Shown: positions 26,428 to 35,181 of the stretch, piece by piece
Layout of the letters: each line of letters starts with the position of its first letter
How positions within the stretch are numbered: position 1 is the first letter of the stretch
Source: Streptomyces sp. HUAS YS2
GTDB lineage: Bacteria; Actinomycetota; Actinomycetes; Streptomycetales; Streptomycetaceae
Assembly: GCF_033343995.1 (NCBI RefSeq)
Contig: NZ_CP137573.1
Location: 5,241,001 to 5,305,000 of the forward strand
Reading direction: 5' to 3'
Length of the DNA: 64,000 nucleotides
The notes under the pieces: generated by a model
Database searches by the model: none
Told to the model about the DNA's origin: nothing
What the model saw: the letters and a program-made list of their open reading frames with translations, nothing else
Position numbers and translations under genes: made by a program

Positions 26428-27381
26428 ATGTCCCGCAAGGCCGCCGTCGTCGCACTGACCGCGCTCGCCCCCATCTCCTGGGGCTCCACCTACTTCGTCA
26501 CCACCGAGTTCCTGCCGCCCGACCGGCCGCTGTTCACCGGTCTGATGCGCGCCCTGCCCGCCGGCCTGCTGCTCCTCGGACTCACCCGGAAGCTGCCGAC
26601 CGGGGCCTGGTGGTGGAAGGCGGCCGTGCTCGGCGCGCTCAACATCGGCGCCTTCTTCCCGCTGCTCTTCCTCGCCGCGTACCGGCTGCCCGGCGGTGTG
26701 GCGGCGGTCGTCGGCTCGGTCGGCCCGCTCTTCGTCGTCGGCCTCGCGGCCCTCTTCCTCGGTGACCGCCCGACGTCGAAGTCCCTGCTCACCGCGATCG
26801 CGGCGGCCTTCGGAGTGAGTCTGGTCGTGCTCAAGGCGGGCGCCGCGCTGGACGTCGTCGGCGTGGCCGCCGGTCTGCTGTCCGCCCTGTCGATGTCCGC
26901 GGGCACCGTCTTCACCAAGCGCTGGGGGCGCCCGGAGGGCGTCGGTGCGCTGGCCCTGACCGGCTGGCAGCTCACCGCGGGCGGCCTGATCATCCTGCCG
27001 ATCGCCTTCCTGATCGAGGGCGCCCCGCCCGCCCTGGACGCCACCAACCTGGCCGGCTACGCGTACCTCGCCCTGGGCAACACCGCCGTCTCGTACTTCC
27101 TCTGGTTCCGCGGCATCGAGCGGCTGAGCGCCTCCTCCGTCACGCTGCTCGGCCCGCTCTCGCCGATCACCGCGGCCGTCATCGGGTGGGCCGCGCTCGG
27201 CCAGGCGCTCGGCCCGGTGCAGCTGGTCGGCATGGTGATCGCCTTCGGTGCCACGCTGGTCGGCCAGATGGGTCCGCGGGCCCCGAAGAAGACCGCGCCG
27301 GTCGCCGGGTCGTTCAGCTCTCCTGAAAGGAAAGCTCAGGAAGTTTCGATGGACCTGGAGGTTTCCGGGGTGCGACGGTAG
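26428..27381 (+). CDS. EamA-family (drug/metabolite) transporter under MarR control
   Basis: A 317-residue membrane protein with ten predicted helices in two EamA repeats (about 5-135 and 145-285). Signature stretches include SWGSTYFVTTEFLPPDRP near the start and LSPITAAVIGWAALGQAL near the end. A hydrophilic tail of about 30 residues follows. ATG 26428 has AGGGGGG at good spacing. It is the target of the divergent MarR gene by position and operator, so likely an exporter induced by its substrate. The last 40 bases of the gene contain a motif shared with the allantoicase promoter region. Substrate is not deducible from sequence. Confidence 0.88.
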   Translation: MSRKAAVVALTALAPISWGSTYFVTTEFLPPDRPLFTGLMRALPAGLLLLGLTRKLPTGAWWWKAAVLGALNIGAFFPLLFLAAYRLPGGVAAVVGSVGPLFVVGLAALFLGDRPTSKSLLTAIAAAFGVSLVVLKAGAALDVVGVAAGLLSALSMSAGTVFTKRWGRPEGVGALALTGWQLTAGGLIILPIAFLIEGAPPALDATNLAGYAYLALGNTAVSYFLWFRGIERLSASSVTLLGPLSPITAAVIGWAALGQALGPVQLVGMVIAFGATLVGQMGPRAPKKTAPVAGSFSSPERKAQEVSMDLEVSGVRR

Positions 27382-27407
27382 GGGCGCACCCGAACCGAAA
27401 GGACCCC

Positions 27408-28337
27408 ATGACCTCCCTGGACCACCGTGTCACCGACGAACGGCCGGCCCCCGCCGAGCGCCTTGCGCGGGGAGCCGGCCTCGGTCTTCTCCTGGCGGCC
27501 GTCGCCACGGTCGTCTGGTCCGGGAGCTTCGTCGTGGCCAGGGCCCTGCACGACACCGTCCCCCCGATCCAGCACAACTTCTGGCGCTGGATCGTCGCCA
27601 TCGTCGCCGTCGCCCCGTTCGCCGCCCGCGAGACCTGGCGGCAGCGGGCGCTGATCCGGCGGCATCTCGGCTTCCTCACCCTCGCCTCGCTGCTCGGCAT
27701 CACCGTCTACAACACCCTGATCAACCAGGCCGGCACCGCGACCAGCGCCGCCAACATGGGCATGATCATGGCCGCCTCGCCGGTCCTGATGGCCGTGTAC
27801 GAGCGGCTCGGCGGCGGCCGGCTCGGCCCGCGCCGCGTCACCGGGATGGCCGTCGCCCTCGCCGGCGTCCTGCTCCTCGTCGGCCGCGGCTCCTTCGCCG
27901 CCGACTTCGCCGTCGGCGACCTGTGGGCCATGGCGGCGGCCGTCGCCTTCGCCTCGTACAGCGCCCTGCTCAAGCGCCGCCCGGCCGAACTCGGCGGCCT
28001 GGTCTTCCTCTTCGCCACCTTCGTGCTCGGCACCCTGATGCTCGCCCCGGCCTTCGCGGTCAGCGTCGCAACCCAGGGTGGCTTCCGGCCCACCGCCGGC
28101 ACCGTCGGCCAGCTCGTCTACGTCGGCGTCGCCTCCTCCGCCGTCGCCTTCTTCGCCTGGAACAAGGCCGTCGCCCTGATCGGCGCGGGCCGCGCCGGAG
28201 TCGTCTACTACCTCCAGCCGGTCTGCGTGGCCCTGCTCTCGTACGCCCTGCTCGGCGAGGACCTGGGCCTCCTCGGCGGCGCGTGCATGGCCCTGATCCT
28301 GGGCGGGGTCGCCCTGGCCTCGGCCCGGAGCCGGTGA
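27408..28337 (+). CDS. EamA-family transporter, second copy
   Basis: A 309-residue membrane protein with ten predicted helices and two EamA domains (about 20-155 and 165-305). It shares fold but little sequence with its neighbour; features include WSGSFVVARALHDTVPP, NQAGTATSAANMGMIMAASPV and GRAGVVYYLQPVCVALLSY. ATG 27408 has GAAAGGA upstream. It lies 26 bases after the first transporter gene and 41 before a LysR gene on the same strand, so these may form one transcript or the LysR regulator may control this gene. Substrate unknown. Confidence 0.88.
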   Translation: MTSLDHRVTDERPAPAERLARGAGLGLLLAAVATVVWSGSFVVARALHDTVPPIQHNFWRWIVAIVAVAPFAARETWRQRALIRRHLGFLTLASLLGITVYNTLINQAGTATSAANMGMIMAASPVLMAVYERLGGGRLGPRRVTGMAVALAGVLLLVGRGSFAADFAVGDLWAMAAAVAFASYSALLKRRPAELGGLVFLFATFVLGTLMLAPAFAVSVATQGGFRPTAGTVGQLVYVGVASSAVAFFAWNKAVALIGAGRAGVVYYLQPVCVALLSYALLGEDLGLLGGACMALILGGVALASARSR

Positions 28338-28378
28338 CCGCGCCGGAGCGGGGCGGCGCGCCCGGTAGGTTGCGGCCC

Positions 28379-29299
28379 ATGACCGAGTGGGACATCAAGA
28401 AGCTCCAGATCCTGCGGACCCTGCGCGACCGCGGCACCGTCACCGCGACCGCGGAGACGCTGCGGATGACCCCCTCGGCCGTCTCCCAGCAGCTCACCAA
28501 CCTCGCCAAACAGCTTGGCGTGCCGCTCCTGGAGGCCCACGGGCGGCGCGTCCGGCTCACCGACGCCGCCCACCTCGTGCTCCGGCACGCCGAGTCCGTG
28601 TTCGCCCAACTGGAGCGCGCCGACGCCGAACTGGCCGGCTACCTGCGCGGCGAGGCCGGCGAGGTGCGGGTCGCCGCGTTCTCCACCGCCGTGCCCGCGC
28701 TCGTCGTGCCCGCCGTGCAGCAGCTGCGGGCCGACCACCCCGGGCTTGGCGTACGGGTCAGGGAGGCCGAGGCGGCGGAGGCGTACGAACTCCTGGGCGC
28801 CGGAGACGTCGACCTGGCCCTCTCGCTGGCCGCCCACGCCCCCTCCGTGCGCGACCCCAAGTTCAGTCGTGTCCCGCTGCTCGCCGACCCGCTCGACGTC
28901 GCCCTGCCCGCCGGGCACCCGCTCGCCGGCGCGCCCGGGCTGCGGCTCGCCGACCTGTCCGCCGAGCCGTGGATCTTCGGCGGCTCCGGACCGTGGTCCG
29001 AGATCACCATCGCCGCCTGCGAGGCGGCCGGCTTCGTGCCCGAACAGGCGCACAGCGCCGCCGGCTGGACGGCGATCCTCGCCATGGTCGAGGCCGGCAT
29101 GGGCGTCGCCCTGGTGCCCCGGATGGCGTCCGCGGAGCGCCCCGGCGGGGTCGTCATGCGGGTGCTCGCCGCCGACCAGCCGCGCCGTCACGTCGTCGCC
29201 GCCGTCCGGCGCGGCGCGGAGGAGGGCCCGGCCCTGGCCAAGGTGCTGGGTGCGCTCCGGCAGGCCGCGGCCCGCCGGGAAACCGTTCAGCAGAACTGA
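28379..29299 (+). CDS. LysR-family transcriptional regulator
   Basis: A 306-residue regulator. The N-terminal helix-turn-helix (about 3-60) reads DIKKLQILRTLRDRGTVTATAETLRMTPSAVSQQL in outline, followed by the linker helix and a substrate-binding-like effector domain (about 92-295) with VDLALSLAAH and GMGVALVPRMA. ATG 28379 has a weak binding site. LysR regulators usually control neighbours; candidates are the EamA transporter upstream and allantoicase 59 bases downstream. An 11-base motif found before both genes could be its half-site. The effector is unknown; a link to ureide or amino-acid metabolism is inference from allantoicase. Confidence 0.88.
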   Translation: MTEWDIKKLQILRTLRDRGTVTATAETLRMTPSAVSQQLTNLAKQLGVPLLEAHGRRVRLTDAAHLVLRHAESVFAQLERADAELAGYLRGEAGEVRVAAFSTAVPALVVPAVQQLRADHPGLGVRVREAEAAEAYELLGAGDVDLALSLAAHAPSVRDPKFSRVPLLADPLDVALPAGHPLAGAPGLRLADLSAEPWIFGGSGPWSEITIAACEAAGFVPEQAHSAAGWTAILAMVEAGMGVALVPRMASAERPGGVVMRVLAADQPRRHVVAAVRRGAEEGPALAKVLGALRQAAARRETVQQN

Positions 29300-29358
29300 A
29301 AAGGACCGTCGAAAACATTCGATGGACCGGGCGGGTCCGGACGCGGCACAGTCGAGGC

Positions 29359-30504
29359 ATGACCTTCGCCGAGAACACCGAGAACGCCGAGAACCAGGAC
29401 CCGCACGCCAACGACGCCGCCCCGTACTCCGGCGGCGACCCGTACGCCGACTACCGCACCGGTGACTTCCCCTTCACCGAGCTGGTCGACCTGGCCGACC
29501 GCCGTCTCGGCGCCGGTGTCGTCGCCGCGAACGACGAGTTCTTCGCCGAGCGCGAGAACCTCCTCGTCCGCGAGCGGGCGGTCTTCGACCCGGAGCACTT
29601 CGGGCACAAGGGCAAGATCATGGACGGCTGGGAGACCCGCCGCCGCCGCGGCGCCGACGCCGAGAACGTCTTCCCCGCCCCCGAGGACCACGACTGGGCG
29701 ATCGTCCGCCTCGGCGCCCCCGGGGTCATCCGCGGCATCATCGTCGACACCGCTCACTTCCGCGGCAACTACCCGCAGAAGGTCAGCATCCAGGCCGCTT
29801 CCGTCGAGGGCTCCCCGAGCCCGGAGCAGCTGCTCTCCGACGAGGTGAAGTGGGAGGAGCTCGTCCCGCCGACCCCCGTGCGCGGCCACGCCGCCAACGG
29901 CTTCGAGATCACCGCCGAGCGCCGCTACACCCACCTCCGCCTCTGCCAGCACCCCGACGGCGGCGTCGCCCGCCTCCGCGTGCACGGCGAGGTCGTGCCC
30001 GACCCCGAGTGGCTGGAGCTGCTCGGCACCCTCGACCTGATCTCCGTCCTCAACGGCGGTGCGTACGAGGACGCGTCGGACAAGTTCTACTCCTCGCCGA
30101 CCCAGATCATCCTGCCCGGCACCTCCCGCAAGATGGACGACGGCTGGGAGAACCGCCGCCGCCGGGTCCGCGGCACCAACGACTGGGTGCGCTTCCGGCT
30201 CGCCGCGCAGGGCGCCGTCCGCGCCGTCGAGATCGACACCGCCTACCTCAAGGGCAACTCGGCCGGCTGGATCGCGCTCCAGGGCCGCAACGGCGACAGC
30301 GGCGAGTGGTTCGAGATCATCCCGCGGACCAAGCTGCAGCCCGACACCCTGCACCGCTTCAAGCTCCCCGCGCAGGCCGTCGTCACCCACGTCCGCCTCG
30401 ACGCCTTCCCCGACGGCGGCGTGGCCCGGATGCGGCTGCACGGCGCGCTCACCGAGCAGGGCGCGGCCCACCTGCGGGCCCGCTACGAGGAACTGAACGG
30501 CTGA
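29359..30504 (+). CDS. alc: Allantoicase
   Basis: A 381-residue enzyme that splits allantoate into ureidoglycolate and urea in purine breakdown. It contains the two homologous allantoicase repeats, about 40-195 and 215-370, each with a KIMDGWE/KMDDGWENRRRR segment, a DWxxxRLxxxGxxxxxxxDTxxxxGN core and a final HxRLxxxPDGGVARxRxHG motif. ATG 29359 (MTFAENTENAEN) is chosen; no strong binding site is visible. Unlike the usual actinobacterial setting, allantoinase is not next to it; a LysR gene and a transporter precede it. A strong terminator follows. Assignment from the double repeat is secure. Confidence 0.93.
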   Translation: MTFAENTENAENQDPHANDAAPYSGGDPYADYRTGDFPFTELVDLADRRLGAGVVAANDEFFAERENLLVRERAVFDPEHFGHKGKIMDGWETRRRRGADAENVFPAPEDHDWAIVRLGAPGVIRGIIVDTAHFRGNYPQKVSIQAASVEGSPSPEQLLSDEVKWEELVPPTPVRGHAANGFEITAERRYTHLRLCQHPDGGVARLRVHGEVVPDPEWLELLGTLDLISVLNGGAYEDASDKFYSSPTQIILPGTSRKMDDGWENRRRRVRGTNDWVRFRLAAQGAVRAVEIDTAYLKGNSAGWIALQGRNGDSGEWFEIIPRTKLQPDTLHRFKLPAQAVVTHVRLDAFPDGGVARMRLHGALTEQGAAHLRARYEELNG

Positions 30505-30514
30505 CCCACGAACT

Positions 30515-30559
30515 CCGCCCGGTGGCGCGGCGCGCACGAACGCCCGCGCCACCGGGCGG
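30515..30559 (+). terminator. Terminator of allantoicase gene
   Basis: Arms of 15 bases at 30515-30529 and 30545-30559 with a 15-base loop, followed by TTCTC, 11 bases after the alc stop. Confidence 0.7.
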
Positions 30560-30598
30560 TTCTCAACGCGGGCTCGACGAAGCGCCCGTGCAACGACA

Positions 30599-30632
30599 GA
30601 AGGGGCACCTCCGTGGGGGAGGGTGCCCCTTC
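30599..30632 (-). terminator. Terminator of first aminopeptidase N gene
   Basis: Arms of 11 bases at 30599-30609 and 30622-30632. On the minus strand the stem is followed by TGTCGTTG. It lies about 40 bases after the pepN stop. Confidence 0.65.
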
Positions 30633-30671
30633 GCCGTGTTCACGTACCGGTTCGCACCGGTGCCACGGGTA

Positions 30672-33245
30672 CTACTTCGCCGCGGCCCGGTCCGCCGCCT
30701 GGGCCTTCAGGGCCCGCTCGACGCCCGCGCGCGACTCGGTCACCAGGCGGCGCAGCGCCGGAGCCGGGTCGTTCTCCGCGATCCACGCGTCCGTCGCGTC
30801 CAGCGTCTCCTGCGAGACCTGGAGGGTCGGGTAGAGGCCGACCACGATCTGCTGCACGATCTCGTGGCTGCGGGTCTCCGCGATGCCCTTGATGGAGGCG
30901 AAGTACTTCGCCGTGTACGGGGCGATCAGCTCGCGCTGGTCGGTCTGCACGAAGCCCGCGATGACCGCCTCCTGCACGGCGTTCGCCAGCTTGTCGTCCT
31001 CGACGACCGACGCCCAGGCCGCTGCCTTCGCGGCCTCGGTCGGACGCCCGGCCCGCGCGGTCGCCGCGTGCCGCTCGCCCGCCGCCGTACGGTCCCGCTC
31101 CAGCTCGGCCGCGATCTCCGGCTCGTCGAACCGGCCGGTCGCCGCGAGCCGCTGCACGAACGCCCAGCGCAGCTCGGTGTCCACGACCAGGCCGTCGACG
31201 ACCACGCCGCCGTCCAGCAGACCCGCCAGCAGGTCCAGCTCCGCGTCCGTGCGCGCGGTCTCGGCGAACGCGCGCGCCCACGCCAGCTGGTGGTCGCTGC
31301 CCGGGGCGGCCGCCCGCAGCTGCTCCTGCGCGGCCTCCGTCCAGCGGGTCAGCCCGGCCGGACGCCAGGCCGGGTCCGCGTACAGCTCGATCGCCAGCTT
31401 CACCTGGCGCTGCAGCGACTGCACCACGCCGATGTCGGACTCCTTGGTGATGCCGGACAGCACCAGCTCCAGGTAGTCCCGGGTGGCCAGCTCGCCGTCG
31501 CGGGTCATGTCCCAGGCCGAGGCCCAGCACAGCGCGCGCGGCAGCGACTCGGTGAAGTCGCCCAGGTGCGCGGTGACGTTCTTCAGCGACACCTCGTCGA
31601 GGCGGACCTTCGCGTACGACAGGTCGTCGTCGTTGAGCAGCACGACCGCCGGCCGGGTGCGGCCCACGAGCTGCGGCACGTCGGTCAGGCCGGCGGCGGC
31701 GATGTCCAGCTCCAGCCGGTCGGTGCGGACCAGCTTGCCGTCCTTCAGGTCGTACAGGCCGATCGCGATCCGGTGCGGACGCAGCACGGCCTCGCCCTTG
31801 GCGCCGGCCGGCAGCGCCGGGGCCTCCTGCCTGACGGCGAACGCGGTGATCGTGCCGTTCTCGTCGGTCTCGATCTCCGGGCGCAGGATGTTGATGCCGG
31901 CCGTCTCCAGCCACGCCTTCGACCAGGCCTTCAGGTCACGGCCGGAGGTCTCCTCCAGCGCGCCCAGCAGGTCCGACAGACGCGTGTTGCCGAAGGCGTG
32001 CCGCTTGAAGTACGCCTGGACGCCCTTGAAGAACTCGTCCTGGCCGACGTACGCCACCAGCTGCTTCAGGACCGAGGCGCCCTTGGCGTACGTGATGCCG
32101 TCGAAGTTGACGAGCACGTCCTCCAGGTCGTTGATCTCGGCCATGATCGGGTGGGTGGACGGCAGCTGGTCCTGCCGGTACGCCCAGGTCTTCTCCGCGT
32201 TGGCGAAGGTGGTCCAGGCGTTCGGCCAGCGGGTGCCCGGCACGGACGCCTGGCAGGCGACCGAGGTGAAGGTGGCGAACGACTCGTTCAGCCAGAGGTC
32301 GTTCCACCACTCCATGGTGACGAGGTCGCCGAACCACATGTGGGCGAGCTCGTGCAGGATCGTCTCGGCGCGGCGCTCGTACGCGGCGTCCGTCACCTTC
32401 GAGCGGAAGACGTACTGGTCGCGGATGGTCACCGCGCCCGCGTTCTCCATCGCGCCCGCGTTGAACTCGGGCACGAACAGCTGGTCGTACTTGGCGAAGG
32501 GGTAGTCGTACGCGAACTTCTCCTGGAACCAGTCGAAGCCCTGGCGCGTGACGTCGAAGATGTGGTCCGCGTCGAGGAACTCGGCGAGCGACGGGCGGCA
32601 GTAGATGCCCAGCGGGACGGTCCGGCCGTCCTTCTCGTAGGTCGAGTGCACCGCGTGGTACGGGCCGACGATCAGTGCGGTGATGTACGTGGAGATCCGT
32701 GGCGTCGGCTCGAAGACCCAGAGGTCGTCCTTCGGCTCCGGGGTGGGGCTGTTGGAGATCACGGTCCAGCCGGCCGGGGCCTTCACTGTGAACTGGAAGG
32801 TCGCCTTCAGGTCCGGCTGCTCGAAGGAGGCGAAGACGCGGCGCGCGTCCGGGACCTCGAACTGCGTGTACAGGTAAGCCTGGTCGTCGACCGGGTCGAC
32901 GAACCGGTGCAGGCCCTCGCCGGTGTTCGTGTACGCGCAGTCGGCGACGACCCTCAGCTCGTTGCGGCCGGCCTTCAGCCCGGGCAGGGCGATCCGCGAG
33001 TCCTGGAACGCGGCGGCGACGTCCAGCGCGTGGCCGTTGAGCACGGCCTCGTGCACGGTGGGGGCGACGAGGTCGATGAAGGTCTCGGCGCCCTCCTCGG
33101 CGGAATCGAAGCGGACGGTGGTGACGGACCGGTAGGTGCCGCCCTCCTGCGCACCGGTGAGGTCCAGTTCGACCTCGTACGCGTCCACGGTCAGCAGCTT
33201 CGCCCGCTGCTGCGCCTCTTCACGGGTCAGGTTTGTGCCAGGCAC
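30672..33245 (-). CDS. pepN: Aminopeptidase N (M1 family), copy 1
   Basis: An 857-residue zinc aminopeptidase that removes N-terminal residues from peptides in the cytoplasm. The exopeptidase motif GAMENAG and the zinc site HELAHMWFGDLVTMEWWNDLWLNE (HExxH, 18 residues, E) are intact, about residues 270-320. An N-terminal beta saddle (1-190) and a C-terminal helical ERAP-like domain (about 530-850) complete the normal fold. GTG 33245 (VPGTNLTREEAQQ) has GAGGAG upstream and gives the length known for Streptomyces PepN; longer versions are rejected. A second pepN lies 11 kb away in the same orientation. Single-gene unit with its own terminator. Confidence 0.95.
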   Translation of the reverse strand: MPGTNLTREEAQQRAKLLTVDAYEVELDLTGAQEGGTYRSVTTVRFDSAEEGAETFIDLVAPTVHEAVLNGHALDVAAAFQDSRIALPGLKAGRNELRVVADCAYTNTGEGLHRFVDPVDDQAYLYTQFEVPDARRVFASFEQPDLKATFQFTVKAPAGWTVISNSPTPEPKDDLWVFEPTPRISTYITALIVGPYHAVHSTYEKDGRTVPLGIYCRPSLAEFLDADHIFDVTRQGFDWFQEKFAYDYPFAKYDQLFVPEFNAGAMENAGAVTIRDQYVFRSKVTDAAYERRAETILHELAHMWFGDLVTMEWWNDLWLNESFATFTSVACQASVPGTRWPNAWTTFANAEKTWAYRQDQLPSTHPIMAEINDLEDVLVNFDGITYAKGASVLKQLVAYVGQDEFFKGVQAYFKRHAFGNTRLSDLLGALEETSGRDLKAWSKAWLETAGINILRPEIETDENGTITAFAVRQEAPALPAGAKGEAVLRPHRIAIGLYDLKDGKLVRTDRLELDIAAAGLTDVPQLVGRTRPAVVLLNDDDLSYAKVRLDEVSLKNVTAHLGDFTESLPRALCWASAWDMTRDGELATRDYLELVLSGITKESDIGVVQSLQRQVKLAIELYADPAWRPAGLTRWTEAAQEQLRAAAPGSDHQLAWARAFAETARTDAELDLLAGLLDGGVVVDGLVVDTELRWAFVQRLAATGRFDEPEIAAELERDRTAAGERHAATARAGRPTEAAKAAAWASVVEDDKLANAVQEAVIAGFVQTDQRELIAPYTAKYFASIKGIAETRSHEIVQQIVVGLYPTLQVSQETLDATDAWIAENDPAPALRRLVTESRAGVERALKAQAADRAAAK

Positions 33246-33297
33246 CCGGTCAACTCCTCGGTTTCGTGACGTTTGGCCCATCCTTCCACGGGGCGCG

Positions 33298-34584
33298 TCA
33301 ACGGCGCACGGCGCATTTCCAAGGGCCGTCGCCGCTGATCCGGAGCAGCCCGGGGCCGGGCACCGGGGCACTCACCCGGGTGTCCCCGATCTCGTTGACC
33401 AGCAGGTCCTGGTCCTCCTCGTCGTACTCCGGGTACTCGGGCGGGGTGTGCAGATGGACGGTGAAGTTCGACTCGCCGCCGTGGAAGAAGTCCAGGACAC
33501 CGGCCGGGCCCTCGTAGATCACCAGATCGTGTGCGTGGCCCTCGATGTGGCCGTCGAACCGGCGGGCGTGGGTGAGCGGCAGGACGCGCAGCGTCCAGGG
33601 GGTGTCGGCCTCGACGCGCAGCGCCAGCGGGCGGTCGCGGGGGACCAGGGCGACGGTACGGGCGTGCACGTCGTCCTCGTACGCCATGAGCAGGAAGTCC
33701 TCGGCGCGGCCGTAGGCGTCGCAGGACTCGATGGTCGTCGAGATGGAGTTGTACGCCTCGATCTCGAGCAGCGCCCAGCCCGGCGGGATCGCCGGGTCGC
33801 AGTGCACGGTCTCCTTGCCGCGGCCCTGGTGGGTGGAGGGCCGGAAGGAGGAGGAGAAGGGGTCGTACGCGGGCGCGGCGGGCGGCTGGTACGGCGCGGG
33901 CACGGGCGCCGCCGGGGGCTGCTGGTACGGGGCCTGGGCCGGGGCTGCGGGCGGCTGGTACGGGGCCGGCTGCTGGTACGGAGCGGTGGGCGGCTGGTAC
34001 GGGGCCGCCGGGGGCGGGACGTAGCCCGGGCCCGGGATCGGGGCCGGCGGGGGCTCGACGACGATGCCGAAGTCCGTCGCGAGGCCGGCCAGGCCGGACG
34101 CGTACCCCTGCCCGACCGCGCGGAACTTCCAGCCGCCGGTCCGGCGGTAGAACTCGCCGAAGACGAACGCGGTCTCCGTCGTCGCGTCCCCGATCGCGAA
34201 GTACGCCACCGGCCCGCCGGACGGGTCCGCCACCCGCACGTCGAGCCCCGGCACCCGCCCGAACGGGCCGCCGTCCGCCGAGGCGGCGACGACGATCCGC
34301 TCCACCTCCGGCTCGACGCGCGCCAGGTCCAGCCACAGCCAGTCCGCGGTCGCCGCGCCCGGAGCGCCCGGCGCCGACTTGCCCAGATGCCGCACCGCGC
34401 CCGAGGGATGCGTCCCGTGGTTGTAGAACACCAGGTCCGCGTCCCCGCGCACCCGCCCGCTCGCGTCGAGCAGCAGCGCCGACACGTCCACGTCCGGCAC
34501 CCCGGCCCCGGTCAGCCAGCTCACCGCGACCTGGAGCGCCTGCGCGGGCACCGGAATGTTGGCGCCCTTCGGTATCTGGGTCAT
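33298..34584 (-). CDS. TerD-domain protein with proline-rich linker
   Basis: A 428-residue cytoplasmic protein. The N-terminal TerD domain (about 1-180) starts MTQIPKGANIPV and has the calcium-type acidic loops (VDVSALLLDASGRV, DLVFYN, FGEFYRR). A linker of about 80 residues repeats APYQPP-like units. The C-terminal part (about 265-420) is a second beta domain with no clear family. TerD proteins belong to tellurite and stress response systems; this one is not in a ter operon. Its presence in the same window as a VWA-PP2C-kinase set is notable but they are 23 kb apart. The gene lies 52 bases upstream of the pepN start, read in the opposite sense of no neighbour on its other side; ATG 34584. 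Confidence 0.85.
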   Translation of the reverse strand: MTQIPKGANIPVPAQALQVAVSWLTGAGVPDVDVSALLLDASGRVRGDADLVFYNHGTHPSGAVRHLGKSAPGAPGAATADWLWLDLARVEPEVERIVVAASADGGPFGRVPGLDVRVADPSGGPVAYFAIGDATTETAFVFGEFYRRTGGWKFRAVGQGYASGLAGLATDFGIVVEPPPAPIPGPGYVPPPAAPYQPPTAPYQQPAPYQPPAAPAQAPYQQPPAAPVPAPYQPPAAPAYDPFSSSFRPSTHQGRGKETVHCDPAIPPGWALLEIEAYNSISTTIESCDAYGRAEDFLLMAYEDDVHARTVALVPRDRPLALRVEADTPWTLRVLPLTHARRFDGHIEGHAHDLVIYEGPAGVLDFFHGGESNFTVHLHTPPEYPEYDEEDQDLLVNEIGDTRVSAPVPGPGLLRISGDGPWKCAVRR

Positions 34585-34674
34585 GCCCGGATCCTGTCAC
34601 CCGAAGGCCCGTCTTCGAACGCGTTGTCCGAATTCCGCCAGCGGTGATCGTCGTACGCGCGCGAGGCTGGGCCC

Positions 34675-35181
34675 ATGACCGAATACACCGCACGGGCCGT
34701 CGAGCCCGCCGCCCTCGCCGAGCTGCGCACCGATGACGACGCGGGGCGCCCCTGCGTCCCGTACACCGCGACCGAGGGCGGAGAGCCGCTGCGCTGCTGT
34801 CTGCGCCTCGCCGGGCCGGGGGAGCGGATCGCCCTCGTCTCGTACGCCCCGCTGCGCCGCTGGGCGGCCGGGACCGGCGCGGAGCCGGGCGCGTACGACG
34901 AGCAGGGCCCGGTCTTCGTCCACGCAGAGGAGTGCGAGGGACCGCAGGACTCCGACGCGTACCCCTTCGCGCGCCCGGGCGCCCTGCGCACGCTGCGCCG
35001 CTACGACGCGCGGGGCCGGATCGTCGGAGGCCGCCTCCTGGAGATCCCGGAGACGGCCTCTGAGGGCTTCGACAAGGCGTTCGCGGAGGCCTTCGCCGAC
35101 CCGGACGTCGCCCTGGTGCACGTCAGGGCCGTCGAGTACGGCTGCTTCCACTTCGAGGTGCGCCGACCTCAGGGCGCTTAG
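34675..35181 (+). CDS. DUF1203-domain protein
   Basis: A 168-residue cytoplasmic protein of the DUF1203 family, whose role is not known. Conserved stretches include RPCVPYTATEGGEPLRCCL near the start, VFVHAEEC in the middle and AEYGCFHFEV-like VEYGCFHFEVRR at the end; the cysteines and His look conserved and could bind metal or take part in chemistry. ATG 34675 gives a compact protein with no signal peptide. It is divergent from the TerD gene and its stop overlaps the stop of the convergent asd gene by four bases, which means there is no room for a terminator between them. Confidence 0.82.
   Translation: MTEYTARAVEPAALAELRTDDDAGRPCVPYTATEGGEPLRCCLRLAGPGERIALVSYAPLRRWAAGTGAEPGAYDEQGPVFVHAEECEGPQDSDAYPFARPGALRTLRRYDARGRIVGGRLLEIPETASEGFDKAFAEAFADPDVALVHVRAVEYGCFHFEVRRPQGA

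Noticed and set aside
33298..34584. A ter tellurite-resistance operon
   Set aside because: Only one TerD-domain gene is present; TerZ, TerA, TerB, TerC and TerE types are absent from this window.
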